From Thermothielavioides terrestris NRRL 8126 (Eukaryota; Ascomycota; Sordariomycetes; Sordariales; Chaetomiaceae): 64,000 nucleotides of DNA. The stretch spans positions 2,403,501-2,467,500 of the forward strand of contig NC_016459.1 in assembly GCF_000226115.1 (NCBI RefSeq). Reading direction: 5' to 3'. Below the pieces are notes generated by a model. The model was given only the letters and a program-made list of their open reading frames with translations. It was not told the DNA's origin and did no database searches. Position numbers and translations under genes: made by a program. Below are positions 33,591 to 44,577 of this stretch, one piece after another; positions within the stretch are counted from its first letter, which is position 1; each line of letters opens with the position of its first letter.

Positions 33591-35946
33591 ATGCATGCGA
33601 ACGACACCGTCAACGTCACCGCGCGGCCGCCCAATTCGGCCCCAGACCTGATGGGTGCCACCACCCAAGCCTCCGACCTGCATGACACGCCGCCCTCGGA
33701 GCACGACTCCGCGAAGAATGGCTCCGGCCCCCATAGGGCCCAACATCCTCTCGGGCCGCTCACAGCTCGAGAAATCACCCAGAGCGCCGAGCTGGTCCGG
33801 AGGTGCTGGCCTGAGGACATCGACTGCCGCTTCAAGGTCATAACACTGCTCGAGCCTGCCAAGTCGGAACTCATACCGTACCTCGCCGCGGAGCGGGCGG
33901 GACGAGACCCCGGCAGCATCGACCGGCGCGCCTTCGTGGTCTACTACTTCCGGGGCACGGTCAGTGTGACACAGCAGGCCACGCGCCTGGTGGTGATTTT
34001 ATGTGGCGAGCGACGTTGACAGGTGGCCCTCCCTCTAGCACAACGTTCATGAGGCGGTGGTGAACCTATCGGCCAACAAGGTCGAGACCAATGTCAAACT
34101 CGGGCCGTTTGTCCACCCGAATGGCGACGGCGAAGAAATCATTGCGGTCGAGAAGGCCCTGCTGGCGCATCCCGAAGTCCAGGCCGAGATCGCCAAGCTC
34201 CAGCTCCCCGAGGGCTCCGTGGTCGTGGCAGACCCTTGGATCTACGGCAAGAACGCTTTTTCGTCGCAGTAAAACTTCCGTTCCGGAGACCTTGCTAACT
34301 CAGGCACAGGATCGGACGGCGTCAAAGATGGCAAATTCTACGACGACAAGCGGTTGATGCAATGCTTCCTCTACATGCGTGACCCCGGGAACCCGTCCGA
34401 GCCGGATAGCTGCCATTACGCCTTCCCCCTGCCCATATCGCCCGTCATCGACCCCATCACGCTGGAGTTGGTCCGCATCGACATTCTCCCCTCCGGGCTG
34501 GATGAGAAAGTCGAGCCGCTCCGCCCGTGGCAGCCAGTCGGCCCGAGCGAGTACATTCCCGAGGCGCAGTCGCTGCGGACGGATCTCAAGGCCCTCCGCG
34601 TCGTCCAACCCGAGGGAGTATCGTTTACCGTCGAAAACTTTTCAGAGCTCGGCCGGCTCATCAGGTGGCAAAAGTGGGATTTCAAGGTCGGGTTCAACCA
34701 GCGGGAGGGCATGGTTCTGTACGATGTGCACTACGACAACAGGCCGCTCTTCTACCGGCTGAGCCTGTCCGACATGTGCATCCCCTACGCAGACCCGCGG
34801 TCTCCCTTCCACCGGAAGGCCGCCTTCGATCTCGGCGACGCGGGCGCGGGCATCATGGCCAACAACCTGCAGCTCGGGTGCGACTGCCTGGGCAGCATCT
34901 ACTACATGGGGGGCGTCCTGGCCGACAGCCACGGCAAGCCGGTGGACATGCCGAACGTGATATGCATCCACGAGCAGGACGCCGGCATCCTGTGGAAACA
35001 CACCAACTACCGGACCAACCGGGCCGTCGTCGTCCGGAATCGCGAGCTCGTCCTGCAGACCATCTTGACGGTCAGCAACTACGAATACATCCTGTCGTTC
35101 GTCTTCAACACGGCCGGCGACCTCGCGTACGAGGCCCGGGCGACGGGCATCCTCTCGACGCAGCCTGTGGATGTAGGGCTGACCAAGACGCCGCATCCGT
35201 TCGGCACCGTCGTGCACCCGGGCGTGCTGGCCGGCTTCCACCAGCACTTCTTCAGCCTGCGCATCGACCCCATGGTGGCGGGCCACGGCAACACGGTCGT
35301 GTACGACGAGGCCGTGGCCATCCCGCGGGACCCGAAGCTCAACCCGCACGGCGTCGGATACACGGTGCGCAGGACCGAGATCGGGACCTCCGGGGGGTTC
35401 GATCTGGACGCGAACACGAACCGGACCTTCAAGGTCATCAACCCGGCCGTGCGCAACCCGGTCAACGGCGCGGCGGTTGGGTACAAGGTCATGGTCCCGC
35501 CGATGCAGCCGATCCTGGCCGACGCGGACAGCTTCCACCACAGGCGGGCCGAGTTTGCCGACCGCAGCGTCTACGTCACGCGGTACGCCGACGGCGAGCT
35601 GTACGCCGGCGGCCTGTACACGAACCAGAGCCGGGGCGGGGCCGGCGTGCGCAGCTGGGCCGAGCGCCGGGACAGCCTCGCGGGGGGCGACCCGGTCCTC
35701 TGGGTGCAGTTTGGCATCAACCACATCCCGCGCGTCGAGGACTTCCCCGTCATGCCCGCCGAGACGCTGCGGGTCACGCTGAGGCCCGTCAACTTCTTTG
35801 ACCGCAACCCTGCGATCGACGTGCCGCCCAGCAGGCAGGAGGTGAACTGCAGCGTCAGCGTAGATGGCAATAGCCATGGACCGGGAGGTGAAGAGGGGGG
35901 TCAGGGGCAGAATACTGCTTGTTGCGCGTCGGCTGGGTGCACCTGA
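33591..35946 (+). CDS. Copper amine oxidase (TPQ-dependent primary amine oxidase)
   Basis: It oxidises primary amines to aldehydes with release of ammonia and hydrogen peroxide, using copper and a self-made topaquinone. Exons 33591-33959, 34039-34246 and 34310-35946 give 737 aa. Intron 1 (79 bp) is GT-AG; intron 2 (34247-34309, 63 bp) begins GCAAGA and ends CACAG, a GC-AG intron supported by continuity of DPWIYG-SDGVKDG. N2/N3 domains precede the catalytic domain. The catalytic Asp is in the PYADP motif, the TPQ precursor Tyr in TVSNYEY, two copper His in FHQHFF, and the third probably in INHIPRVEDFPVMP. No signal peptide and no C-terminal SKL-like peroxisomal signal are present; the last 30 residues are low complexity. 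The gene stands alone. Confidence 0.93.
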
Positions 35947-36761
35947 TCGCTCGTCTTTTGTTGCCCACTCAGACTAACAGTGCGAGGAAGTTGGACGTTG
36001 GGTCCCAACTTGCAAACCCAACAAGGCCAAGCAGAGAAGATGCCATTGTCGCTGTCGCTGTGAACCTTCACCTCCTGATCAGCCTAGCCACTCCTAAATG
36101 GACAAGCCGTCGCAAGCACATCTTGGGATGAAGAATAAAGAATCTCAGTGGGGCAATTCCACGTTGTAGCGTTTCCACGTTTTAGCGTTGTAGCGTGTCA
36201 ATGGTGGAGCCCCAAAATGCTTGATCGCGACCCCGCAGCCGCGATTCGTGTTCCGCTCGTGTTCCCGTTCATTTCCATTTGTTTGCCGGAGAGACCCACC
36301 CACAGCACTCATCCCGCCCTTGTTCTGAGACGTCATCTTCCCCACTCACGTTCCGCGTTCCCCATTCTCTCCATCCCGTGCGTGCAATCGAATGGCCCGA
36401 TTGTTACGGTAGGACCCTAGCTTGTTTTTTGTGCCGAGTTATCACAGCAGCATTCGCTTTGACATACCACAGGTAAGAGACCGCTGACGTTTTACATCGG
36501 CTTTCTTAGCCCTTCCCAAGAAGCTCCCTCTCCTTCTCCTCCTCTCAGCTGACCTAGCCTTGCTTTGAGATAGCGGGGGGATATACGGAAGTATATTGCT
36601 CTAGAACATCGCTGGCACGGCCGATACTCCCTCGAATGCAAAGTCCCCGCATCCGAAGCACCAGTGTCACCGGAGCTTCGAAGTCGTCCCCACGGCGGGT
36701 TCGCGCCACGCTGGGTTGAAGAAGTCGATTACAGTCAAATACCCGACGACGCTCCGAAACC
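35947..36761. other. Intergenic region
   Basis: This 815 bp between two plus-strand genes contains a short repeat of GTTGTAGCGT/TTTTAGCGTTGTAGCGT (about 36163-36198). I see no gene in it. Confidence 0.5.
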
Positions 36762-38358
36762 ATGGCGCAACAGGCTTCGCAACCGTCGCAGCCGTCGCAA
36801 CCGTCCCATCCTACTTTCATCGACCTCCCCCCGCCGCCCCTGAACTCCGACACGCCATCAGAGGCACCGTGAGTCTCCCACCGAACCGCGAACAGTCCCA
36901 CGAGAATATGCGACTCAGATTCTGCTCCTGCTGGTCGCTGTTAGCTGACCATTTGGTCTTCCCCAAAACAGCGGCACCCCAACGAGCACGACCACCTCTC
37001 TCTCGGCGCTATCTACCACCGCCATCAAAGACGGCCAGCGTGGCACCCTGCATCACCGCGGTCATCACCACAGTCCTTCGGCCAACAGCCTCGAGGCCGA
37101 ACGTGCCGACCGAATCAGCCGTCTCACCGGCCTGTCCGGCGTCGCAGCACTCCGTGGTCCGCCCGCAGCAGGGCTTAACCAACAAAACCCCAGCTTCCTC
37201 CAGACTGGCGCCGTCTCCACCGGCTTCCCCGGCAACCCAGCCGCTGCTGCTGGCGCGGGAGGGCTTGCTCCAGCCTACTTCGATGCGGCTGGCCAGCCCG
37301 TCGCGGCCACGAAGGTGAGCACTGTCGGCTCAGCGAGCGCAACCGAGAGCGTTGGCGGACGAACGAGCACCACGACCGAGGTCGGCGGGGACCAGTCCAC
37401 GCTGGGCGAGGACCGGGACGAGGACATGCTGACCGAGATGGACTCGGCCAGCGCGAGCGGCTACATGGGCGCCGACACCATGGACGAGGACCTGGACAAC
37501 CTCGCCTCGCAGAGCGTCGGCGGCTTCGAGGATCGCATGTCGGACGACGGCAGCGCGAGCCTCGTCGGCTTCGGCGAGGGCGCCGGGAGCACCCTCTCCG
37601 GGCCCATCTACCACCGCCGGCCACTGCCCGCGTCTGGTGCCGCGGCTACCGCTGCGTCTGCGGCCTGGGGTCTCGAGCGAAGCAGCTCGGGACTCAGCGA
37701 GGGCGGGCCAGCCGCGGCGTCGCCCCACTCGCCCCATCATCCTCCTCCCCAACCGCATCCGCACCACCTCGCCCACCACCACAGCAGCAGCTCGAGCAGT
37801 CGCCGAGACCTCACCACCGCCGCCGCCGCCGCAACAGCACGTCCCCCCGAGCGCGAAACATTCAACAGCGACACCCCCGCGAGCCCATCCGCCGCGCGCG
37901 AGAGGCGCGAGGCGCGCATGATGGACGGCGTGGCGCTGGACGCCACGACATTAGCGGGCGGCGCCGGGGCGTCAGACGACGACGACGTCTTCATAGACAC
38001 GACCACGCGAGGGCCCGTGCCGGTGGCCGTGCCAGCGCAGCATCAGCAGCAGCAGCAGCAGCCTGCCACCCCCGGCACCACCACCGCCGCGACGAGCACG
38101 AGTCCCGTCCGCCAGAGACAGCCACATCGACGGCAACAGCAGCGGCAACAGCACCCGCGGCGCCGTCGGCCGGCGCATTCGCAGCATGAGGGGCCCTCCC
38201 CGCCGCCTCTGCCCCCGTCAGCGCCGCAGAGTCCGGACGAGGGCGAGGCGCGGGGCGGAGGATCCCCTATGAGGGGAAGTTCCAAGGGCGGCCGCAGCGG
38301 AGGTGGCGGCGGCGGCGGCCGGGAGCAGCTGGGGAGGGTTGATTTCGAGGACCGGTAA
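36762..38358 (+). CDS. Low-complexity, probably disordered fungal protein, function unknown
   Basis: I do not recognise a named family. Exons 36762-36868 and 36972-38358 give 497 aa; the intron is 103 bp, GT-AG. It begins MAQQASQPSQPSQPS and FIDLPPPPLNSD. A more conserved-looking segment reads RADRISRLTGLSGVAALRG (near residue 75), and an acidic part reads DMLTEMDSASASGYMG, then DEDLDNLASQSVGGFEDRMSDDGS and STLSGPIYHRRPLP. The C-terminal half has His-, Ser-, Gln-, Arg- and Gly-rich runs (HHPPPQPHPHH, a Q6 run, RRRR, poly-Gly). No catalytic motif or transmembrane segment is seen. Splicing joins EA-P-GTPTSTTTS without a frame break. A regulatory or scaffold role is conceivable, but there is no direct evidence. 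Confidence 0.75.
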
Positions 38359-39342
38359 CGGCTGGCCTGTCCCCGGTTTATTTGCCCCGACCTTGTTTTA
38401 CATTTCACGAGTTTGGGCTTGCGCCCCCTTTTCACCTACCCCATTTTACATCAACTACCTGGCATTTTCCATCAACTACCCCCTCGTTCGCTGCGAAGTC
38501 CGCATCTGGCGTGCGTTCCCCGCCACGTTTTCCCCTCATGACCATCCATCGCTTGTGTGTATGTAGGTATGTATGCTCCGCTCCCTGTTCGTTCTGCGTG
38601 ATGTGTCTGTCTGCCCCCCCTCCACGGAGGCGGCAGGTGTTCTGTACAATATTGGGCTTGTGCTTGGGTTGGGAAGGGACACAAAAATGGTTCGGAAATG
38701 GTGGGGGCTCTTGGGTGTCTTGTGGGCGTTTCTCTCGATCAGCGGACTCGGGTAAGGGCTGCTTTTGCTTCTGGGATGGATGACGCTTGGAGTTGCTCGT
38801 GTAGCGTCGTTGTGAATAATCAAGCAACAAGGGCTGGACCTGGACTGGCTATGCTGGGTGAAGTCTCTTCTTTCTCTATGAAGAGAGTGTGTGTGGATTA
38901 GGTAGTTTCCTCCTCTGTGCCTGATAAACGACGTGAGCCTTCATGTACACACACGTTGCGGATGATGCTTCCGAGCAGCAGGATGCACGACTTTGGCGAA
39001 GCGAAACCACCCAGCGCTCCGCTGTCACAATTCCACGCTTCTTAGCCGAACAAAGTCCGTATTCGTTCTTCGTTCGCCCTCATAGCACCGGTGGCCACCC
39101 TGACAAAGTCTGTATTCGTTCTTCGTTCGCCCTCATAGCACCGGTGGTGGCCACCCTGGTTCGTCTTGTACAACAACGCATAACGCCATCCACCCGGCAA
39201 CCAGCCAACACCAAAGCCATCATCGCCACGCAAAGCCAGCCAGTGTCCTTCACACTCTACCCTCCAAGCTAATGGACCGGCCTCCAACAAACCCCAATCA
39301 AAAGACCGGTACATCGTTACAAGCTGATGTCCCCCCCGCAAG
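38359..39342. other. Intergenic region between convergent genes
   Basis: This 984 bp contains both terminators. The only structure I see is the tandem duplication at 39050-39158. No gene is recognisable. Confidence 0.5.
39050..39158. repeat. Tandem duplication, 53 and 56 bp
   Basis: The unit ACAAAGTC(C/T)GTATTCG... at 39050-39102 is repeated at 39103-39158. The copies differ by one C/T transition and a 3-bp TGG insertion. It lies about 185 bp past the 3' end of the Reb1-like gene. Confidence 0.9.
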
Positions 39343-42270
39343 CTAACGCGCCGCCCGATTCGACGACGACCAAGGCAGTGTGGCGGGTATATCCTCCATG
39401 TCGTCGTCTGAGTCACTGCTGATGACGCTCGAGGGCCTTCCAGGCATCCTCGCTCCCTCGCCTACCCCCTTTTCTGCGCTTACAGCCTTCGCGCGGTTGA
39501 CCTTCGCGACGTTCGCCGACGAGGCCTTGTTCGTCTTCTGCTTCTTGTGTCTGGGGCTGTCCTCAACGCCAATCGACCCGCGGCGTGTCCTCTTGGAGGC
39601 CTTTGCATTCCCTGTCTGCGACGCCGGCTGCGGCGGCGACACCGGCACCTCCTGCCCCTTTCCCTTCCCTTCGTTGGAGTTCGTCGACGCGACGAGGCTT
39701 GCGCGCCTCTCTCGTCGTTTCGTTCGGGCCGCCTGGGCCTCGACAGTCGGGGAGGGCTCCGGCGGGTTCGCGCCGAGCTCGGGGCTGGGTGCTCGCGCGG
39801 CACGGTGCGACTGCCCGGCTACTAAGGAGGCGTACTCGGGATGCACCTGGGCCTCCGTGACGACATCGTCAGGCCCGGCGTCGGAGGGTTCGGCGCCGAG
39901 CTCAGGGCTTGGGTCTGGCTCGGTCTGCCGCGATTTTTTCTTCGAACCGCTCGGCGAGGACGCAGCGGCTTTGCCTTTCCGCCGCTGCTTCTTCGTGGAC
40001 TTGGGGGTTTCCTTAATGACATCCTCCTCGGCTTCTCGGCGATTCAAGGGTGCAAAGTTGCCTTCCTCCTCGTACATGTCGCAGAGATATCCGGCGCAGT
40101 CCCGAGTTGTCTTCCACTCCCGATCCGGCACAGTCTGCTTCAACCGTCCCCATGTGACCATGAGGCTCTGACGCTCATAGTTGCCATCAAAAGTGCGGTG
40201 GATGATTTGCTTCCAGGGAATCTTCGCGTCCGTCCCGACTCCCGAGTCGCGAATTGCGCGCACCAGCGCGTACTTTTCGGCCGCGGTAAACGACCGTAGC
40301 TCCTTGCGCGCCTTTTCCAGGCGCCAGGAGGAGCCCGGCGGAAGCACCGTGGGGACCTCGTCGGGAACGGGCTCGGATGCGCGCATCCTCTTCCACTTCT
40401 CCATGCACTGCAACCGGGTCCTGGTGTGGCCCATGGCCTCGCTGATGGTGAGCCAGTTGATGAGGTCCTCGGGCGACTTTCCGCTGGCCTCGTCCAATCG
40501 CTCCCGGATCTTCTCGATGGCAGTTTCGACCACCTCGCGGAAACGCTCTTCTTCGTCCTCGGACCAAGGGTCGGTCCTGTTATTGCCGCGGCAGACCAGG
40601 TAGTTTCTCCACCGATCGCGCACATCCATCGGGTGGCGGTTGATGAGGCCTGCGATGTGGCTCCATTTCTTGCCGTGGGCCTCCACCAGCTCCGCCAACT
40701 CATTGTCCTGTTCTTGAGTCCAGGTACCCCGGCCGGCAAAGTTGTGGAAGTGTTGCCTGCACCAGTGAATCAACTTCCGGCGGCGGCGGGAAGGGCAGGC
40801 TTCTTGGATCGATGACCAGAACTGGCGGGTGGCCGGATGAGCACTCGTCTGGGGATTCTCCTGAATGAGCTGGTTAAGCTCTTGCTGGGTCATGCCCTCG
40901 TCCTCGAGGAATCTTTCCACCACTCGGTTAATCCTGCTCTTCTCGGCATCCGAAAGTGGCCCAGACTGATACTGTGGCTTTTCCGTTTGTTCCTCGTCAT
41001 CCGAGTCTGCGCCGCTGGTGTCGACGTCCGCTTGTCGCTCGGGCGTCTTCTGCTTCTTTACCCCGCGAGACGCAGTGGGAGGGCGGGCTTTGCCTTGCGC
41101 AGTCACGCGCAGTCTTCTTGATCGTCTCGGTTCGGGCGGCGACACGGCGCCGTCAGGAGGGAGTTCGGAAAGGGCTCTCGCGTTCTCTTCTTCCTCTTGA
41201 GAGAAGAAAGGACGCTTCGTCTTCCTTTTGGTGATCTGCCGGGACCCAGGACTGCCGCCCGACGACGTCGGAAGGGTAGAGGCGGGTGGCTGGTCATCTT
41301 CAGCAGAAGCCCCATCATCCCCGGCATGCGGCAGGGCGTCGAGGCCACCGGAGAGAGCCGGATTCATCTCACGTTCCGGCGCCGACTTGGGAGGGACGTC
41401 AGGCTCAGCATATCCAGAGTCAGAATGAGAGCGCTGGGAGCTCGGGTAAGGGAGACTCTGGGATGGCACGGTTGCCGCACTTTGAAGGCCGCCAGCGACG
41501 TGTTCAGGCAACGTCCGGTCCAACCCGTCCTCGTCGGGAGGTTCTGCCTTTAAACGCCCGTCCACACCCTCCTCGTCAGGAGATGAATGGCGCCTTCTCG
41601 GCTTTTTGCGCGCCTCGGACCCGCTGTTTCGTCGGCCATGGGATGTCAACGGCTGCGCGCTGGGCGGGGATTCGTCGCCAGCGTCGGTTCTCGAAGGAGA
41701 CGCAACAGCCGTCGTCTCCGGCATCTCCTTGGCCTTCCCCTTGCCCTTCTTGCTCGGCTTGCCCCCAAAAGACGCGACGGCGTCCGGTTCAGGCTCGCCG
41801 AGCGGCTCCTGGGGTTGTGTGAGGGTGACGGTGGCCTTCTGTCGCGGGGCCGTCCGGACACGACGTGGCTGTCTGGCCGGCAATAACCGATTTTTAGTCG
41901 ACGAGGAGCTGGAGCTGGGGCTAGGCGAGGGGGGTTCGCCAGAATCACTGGAGCCGCTGGAGTCGACGCCAGGGTCCCCGGGTTCGCTCGAGTCGCTGGA
42001 CGCGCCGGGGTCGCTGGGATTGCTCGATTCGGAGGAAGACTCGCGAGGCTGGCGAGGCTGACGGCGGCCACGCCCCCCGGGAGGAGGATCGGCACCGGAA
42101 GGAAGGCGCAGCCGCGGGTCTGCAGTGGCGAGCGATGCAGGCATGGAGGAAGGGACAGGGCGCGTATCGTCGTCGTCGCCTTCGTACGGAGACATCTCGT
42201 CGCGCGGAAGCGGGGAGAGCGAGCGCGACCTGGCCGGGTGCCCCTCCGGTCTACTGGATTCGTTGCCCAT
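39343..42270 (-). CDS. Reb1-like Myb/SANT DNA-binding protein
   Basis: This is a large nuclear DNA-binding protein of the Reb1/TTF1/Nsi1 type; family members bind rDNA terminators and promoters and arrest RNA polymerase I and replication forks. It is a single exon of 975 aa. Residues 1-420 are acidic/Ser-rich low complexity with basic patches. A conserved block starts near 430 (SRINRVVERFLEDEGMTQQE) and WCRQHFHNFAGRGTWTQEQD begins the first Myb repeat at about 505. Further motifs are ELVEAHGKKWSHIAGLINRH, DRWRNYLVCR, DPWSEDEEERF and a third repeat around NWLTISEAMGHTRTRLQCMEKW; another SANT-like segment ends REWKTTRDCAGYL. The C-terminal 270 residues are Lys/Ser/Pro-rich with KRTRR and KKQK nuclear-signal-like stretches. 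I call it Reb1-like rather than proven Reb1. Confidence 0.85.
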   Translation of the reverse strand: MGNESSRPEGHPARSRSLSPLPRDEMSPYEGDDDDTRPVPSSMPASLATADPRLRLPSGADPPPGGRGRRQPRQPRESSSESSNPSDPGASSDSSEPGDPGVDSSGSSDSGEPPSPSPSSSSSSTKNRLLPARQPRRVRTAPRQKATVTLTQPQEPLGEPEPDAVASFGGKPSKKGKGKAKEMPETTAVASPSRTDAGDESPPSAQPLTSHGRRNSGSEARKKPRRRHSSPDEEGVDGRLKAEPPDEDGLDRTLPEHVAGGLQSAATVPSQSLPYPSSQRSHSDSGYAEPDVPPKSAPEREMNPALSGGLDALPHAGDDGASAEDDQPPASTLPTSSGGSPGSRQITKRKTKRPFFSQEEEENARALSELPPDGAVSPPEPRRSRRLRVTAQGKARPPTASRGVKKQKTPERQADVDTSGADSDDEEQTEKPQYQSGPLSDAEKSRINRVVERFLEDEGMTQQELNQLIQENPQTSAHPATRQFWSSIQEACPSRRRRKLIHWCRQHFHNFAGRGTWTQEQDNELAELVEAHGKKWSHIAGLINRHPMDVRDRWRNYLVCRGNNRTDPWSEDEEERFREVVETAIEKIRERLDEASGKSPEDLINWLTISEAMGHTRTRLQCMEKWKRMRASEPVPDEVPTVLPPGSSWRLEKARKELRSFTAAEKYALVRAIRDSGVGTDAKIPWKQIIHRTFDGNYERQSLMVTWGRLKQTVPDREWKTTRDCAGYLCDMYEEEGNFAPLNRREAEEDVIKETPKSTKKQRRKGKAAASSPSGSKKKSRQTEPDPSPELGAEPSDAGPDDVVTEAQVHPEYASLVAGQSHRAARAPSPELGANPPEPSPTVEAQAARTKRRERRASLVASTNSNEGKGKGQEVPVSPPQPASQTGNAKASKRTRRGSIGVEDSPRHKKQKTNKASSANVAKVNRAKAVSAEKGVGEGARMPGRPSSVISSDSDDDMEDIPATLPWSSSNRAAR

Positions 42271-43266
42271 GGTGCATTTTGGGCAAAACGGACCTCAGCG
42301 GAACAAATAAAGGCGCCGGGCACAGTCCGTGTGTTGACGCGCGCCGACTGCTGGTGAGGCAATTGGATTTCCAGCAGTTTGGTTGGTTCGTTTGCTGGTG
42401 GGGCCGGGAGGCGGGACGAGACGCGAGAACGCTATGTGGCGTAACAAAGGTTAGTTTTTCTTTTTCTCAGGCCCTGTGCTGAGACTCCATCCCATGATGT
42501 TTCGTACTGCGTAATCCGTATGACTGTAACTTTGAGGTTGGAGCTCTGCTTTTCTGGGGCCGCGACTGGCGCGAAGCTCGGTCAACACAACGAGAAAAAC
42601 GTAATTTATACATGACAATAAAGTAGTGGTGCATTTGAAAAGGAATTGTGTCTATTTGACGAACCAACAGAAGTTAAGAATGTAATTTACACAGCCTTAC
42701 CAGTAAATACGTCGCCGCCAGTGTTAAATACGCGCGGTTTTCTTTTTTACACTGTGTTTTATCAGTGTGTCTCCGTGCCAACTTGACACTCCGGTCCAGC
42801 ATCTGCTGTGTCACGATCAGGAGCCTCTCTTGAAGAGCACGAGGTCACAAATGCGTTCAAGGAACTTTATTGTCTCTGGTTTCTCTTTGCCCTTGCCGGC
42901 ACCCGTCACGTTGGGATGCCGTCGAGCTATCTGCACCAGGAGACCTTCCCGGCACTGAGTGCGTGAATCTCCAAGATGGGTAGGTAATCACAACCTACTC
43001 AGGCAACCGCCTCTCTCCCGCTGTCGAATCAGGGAACCATCCCCTTCGGTGGCTGCCCTCGGGTTGGCCGCTTGCCTATTGCCCAAAAGAACCGCCAAGG
43101 TGTGAAATCCGCATCCGGCCCCGATCGAGAGCGCAATCCGATGTCCCACTTGCACGGTGAAGATTTCTGGCTATTCTCCTCTGCCCCGTCACTTGCCGGC
43201 CATGCTGCTGTTTCTCTGGGACGCCGATGATGTGGCGGACGTGCGCTGTCTTGCTGCCACAGCCGC
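42271..43266. other. Intergenic region with a local AT-rich stretch
   Basis: This 996 bp holds the promoter of the Reb1-like gene and the 3' end of the next. 42480-42780 is clearly more AT-rich than its surroundings and contains CAGTGTTAAA and TTTACACTG (42719-42755), which resemble short terminal repeats, but I cannot define an element. No gene is recognisable. Confidence 0.45.
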
Positions 43267-44577
43267 TCATCCGTCCGCTTCGTTTGCCGCTGCCCGGGCC
43301 AGCGCCGCCTTGGATTTGCGAGGCCGCAGCCTGGCCAGGCTGAGCACCTTCTTCACTCTCTTCATCTTCGACAGCGGTTCGGGCGAACTGTCCGGGCTCC
43401 AGCGCGATGTCAAGACGGGCTCGTCGCCTTCTGCCTCGCTCTTTTCTGCTTCTGCCGGCGCCGGTGTCACTGGCCTGTGCAGTGGCTGTGAAGCTGCCGG
43501 TCCTGCCGGTCCCGAGGAAGAAGAGGCGGAGGACGTGGCTCGGTTCGACCGTGCTTTACTTCCTGCTTCAGCGCTGCTCCTGTCCGCGGGTTTATCTTCC
43601 TCGTATGGGTATTTCAGGAAGCTTGGCCGCCGCTGCAGGAGACCGGGGGTTGGGTGCAGCTGCTGCACTTGGTTCAATAGCGGCGGTTTCAAACCAGATT
43701 TGGTTTGGCCCTCGCCTAGCCCGCCAGGCTGCGGATCGGACACGGCCCTAGCCGGGGCATTGGTTTTGGCCGCGTGAGCTTCCTTGACCCACGGTGGATC
43801 GGCTGACACTACTCGTCGCTGCTGTGTAATATGAGGTTCTTGCCAGTCCGTGGCCGCAAATGGTTCTGCTTGAACCGCACCACCATCTCGACGTTCATAC
43901 CGCGAAATACCTGGCGACCGGTTGGCGGCCGCAGATAGAGTCGCAACAACCGGTGGCGTGTCCTCGTCAACTCGACAGGAACGCTCGGGACAAGTTGCGG
44001 TTCTCGCTGGCCGCTGTGCCGGCACCGCAGGCAATGGCCTGTTCGGCGGAGGGTGAGGCGGCGGCAATGAAGTGTCTGGAAGAGTATATAAAGGGACGGG
44101 TCGTCGTAGGCGAGGAATCCGTGAAGGAGTGTGTGAAGGAACTCGGTTGGTCACCGAATTGGTTTCCCTGGCTTGTGCAGCTTCCAAGGCCCGGACTCTG
44201 TTGGCCAAGTCATCCACCAGCGAGAGAAGATCGCCGATCTCCAAAGGATCTCTCCTGGTCGGCCGTCCTTGGCTGGGAGATTGACTGGGAGGCGCCTCTG
44301 TGGGGAGCGGCGGGGAGTCCGGACGTGCTTGTCCTTCGTTGACGTGGTCATCAGTTGACGGCAGATTGGCGGAGACGAGTGGTTTTGGATGCCGCGATCT
44401 GAAATCGGCAGAAGTGGCACCAATTCGTCTCGCCGGCTCGGGAATGTCGTGATGGGCATCGTAGTGATGGGCGACCTGCCACAGCTTCACCTCGAACCCA
44501 TTAATAGTGACCGATGTGAAAGGATCGGCCAATTCCTCGCTCGTAAGCCGGGGAAGATTCAGTTCGGCTCGGTCCAT
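43267..44577 (-). CDS. Proline-rich, probably disordered protein, function unknown
   Basis: This is a single exon of 436 aa from ATG at 44577. The N-terminus MDRAELNLPRLTSEELADPF leads to TSVTINGFEVKLWQVAHHYD, the most ordered-looking part. A short helix DLLSLVDDLANRVRALEAAQ (about 115-135) could form a coiled coil. The rest is Pro/Arg/Ser-rich, with RIPRLRRPVPLY and PPHPPPNRPLPAVP. The C-terminus is basic: SKMKRVKKVLSLARLRPRKS. No family is recognised. The coding assignment rests on length, codon composition and a start next to a CCATGG context. The Reb1-like gene lies about 1 kb downstream on the same strand. Confidence 0.65.
   Translation of the reverse strand: MDRAELNLPRLTSEELADPFTSVTINGFEVKLWQVAHHYDAHHDIPEPARRIGATSADFRSRHPKPLVSANLPSTDDHVNEGQARPDSPPLPTEAPPSQSPSQGRPTRRDPLEIGDLLSLVDDLANRVRALEAAQARETNSVTNRVPSHTPSRIPRLRRPVPLYTLPDTSLPPPHPPPNRPLPAVPAQRPARTATCPERSCRVDEDTPPVVATLSAAANRSPGISRYERRDGGAVQAEPFAATDWQEPHITQQRRVVSADPPWVKEAHAAKTNAPARAVSDPQPGGLGEGQTKSGLKPPLLNQVQQLHPTPGLLQRRPSFLKYPYEEDKPADRSSAEAGSKARSNRATSSASSSSGPAGPAASQPLHRPVTPAPAEAEKSEAEGDEPVLTSRWSPDSSPEPLSKMKRVKKVLSLARLRPRKSKAALARAAANEADG

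Noticed and set aside
34527..35801. 424-codon open frame on the plus strand in a second phase
   Set aside because: It overlaps the amine oxidase in another frame and is Arg/Pro/Gly-biased, as expected for a shifted GC-rich frame.
34642..35877. 411-codon open frame on the minus strand
   Set aside because: It is antisense to the copper amine oxidase exon, arises from GC-rich third codon positions, and has no family motif.
42480..42780. AT-rich stretch with CAGTGTTAAA and TTTACACTG resembling transposon ends
   Set aside because: The two words are only about 37 bp apart with no target duplication, too short for an element.
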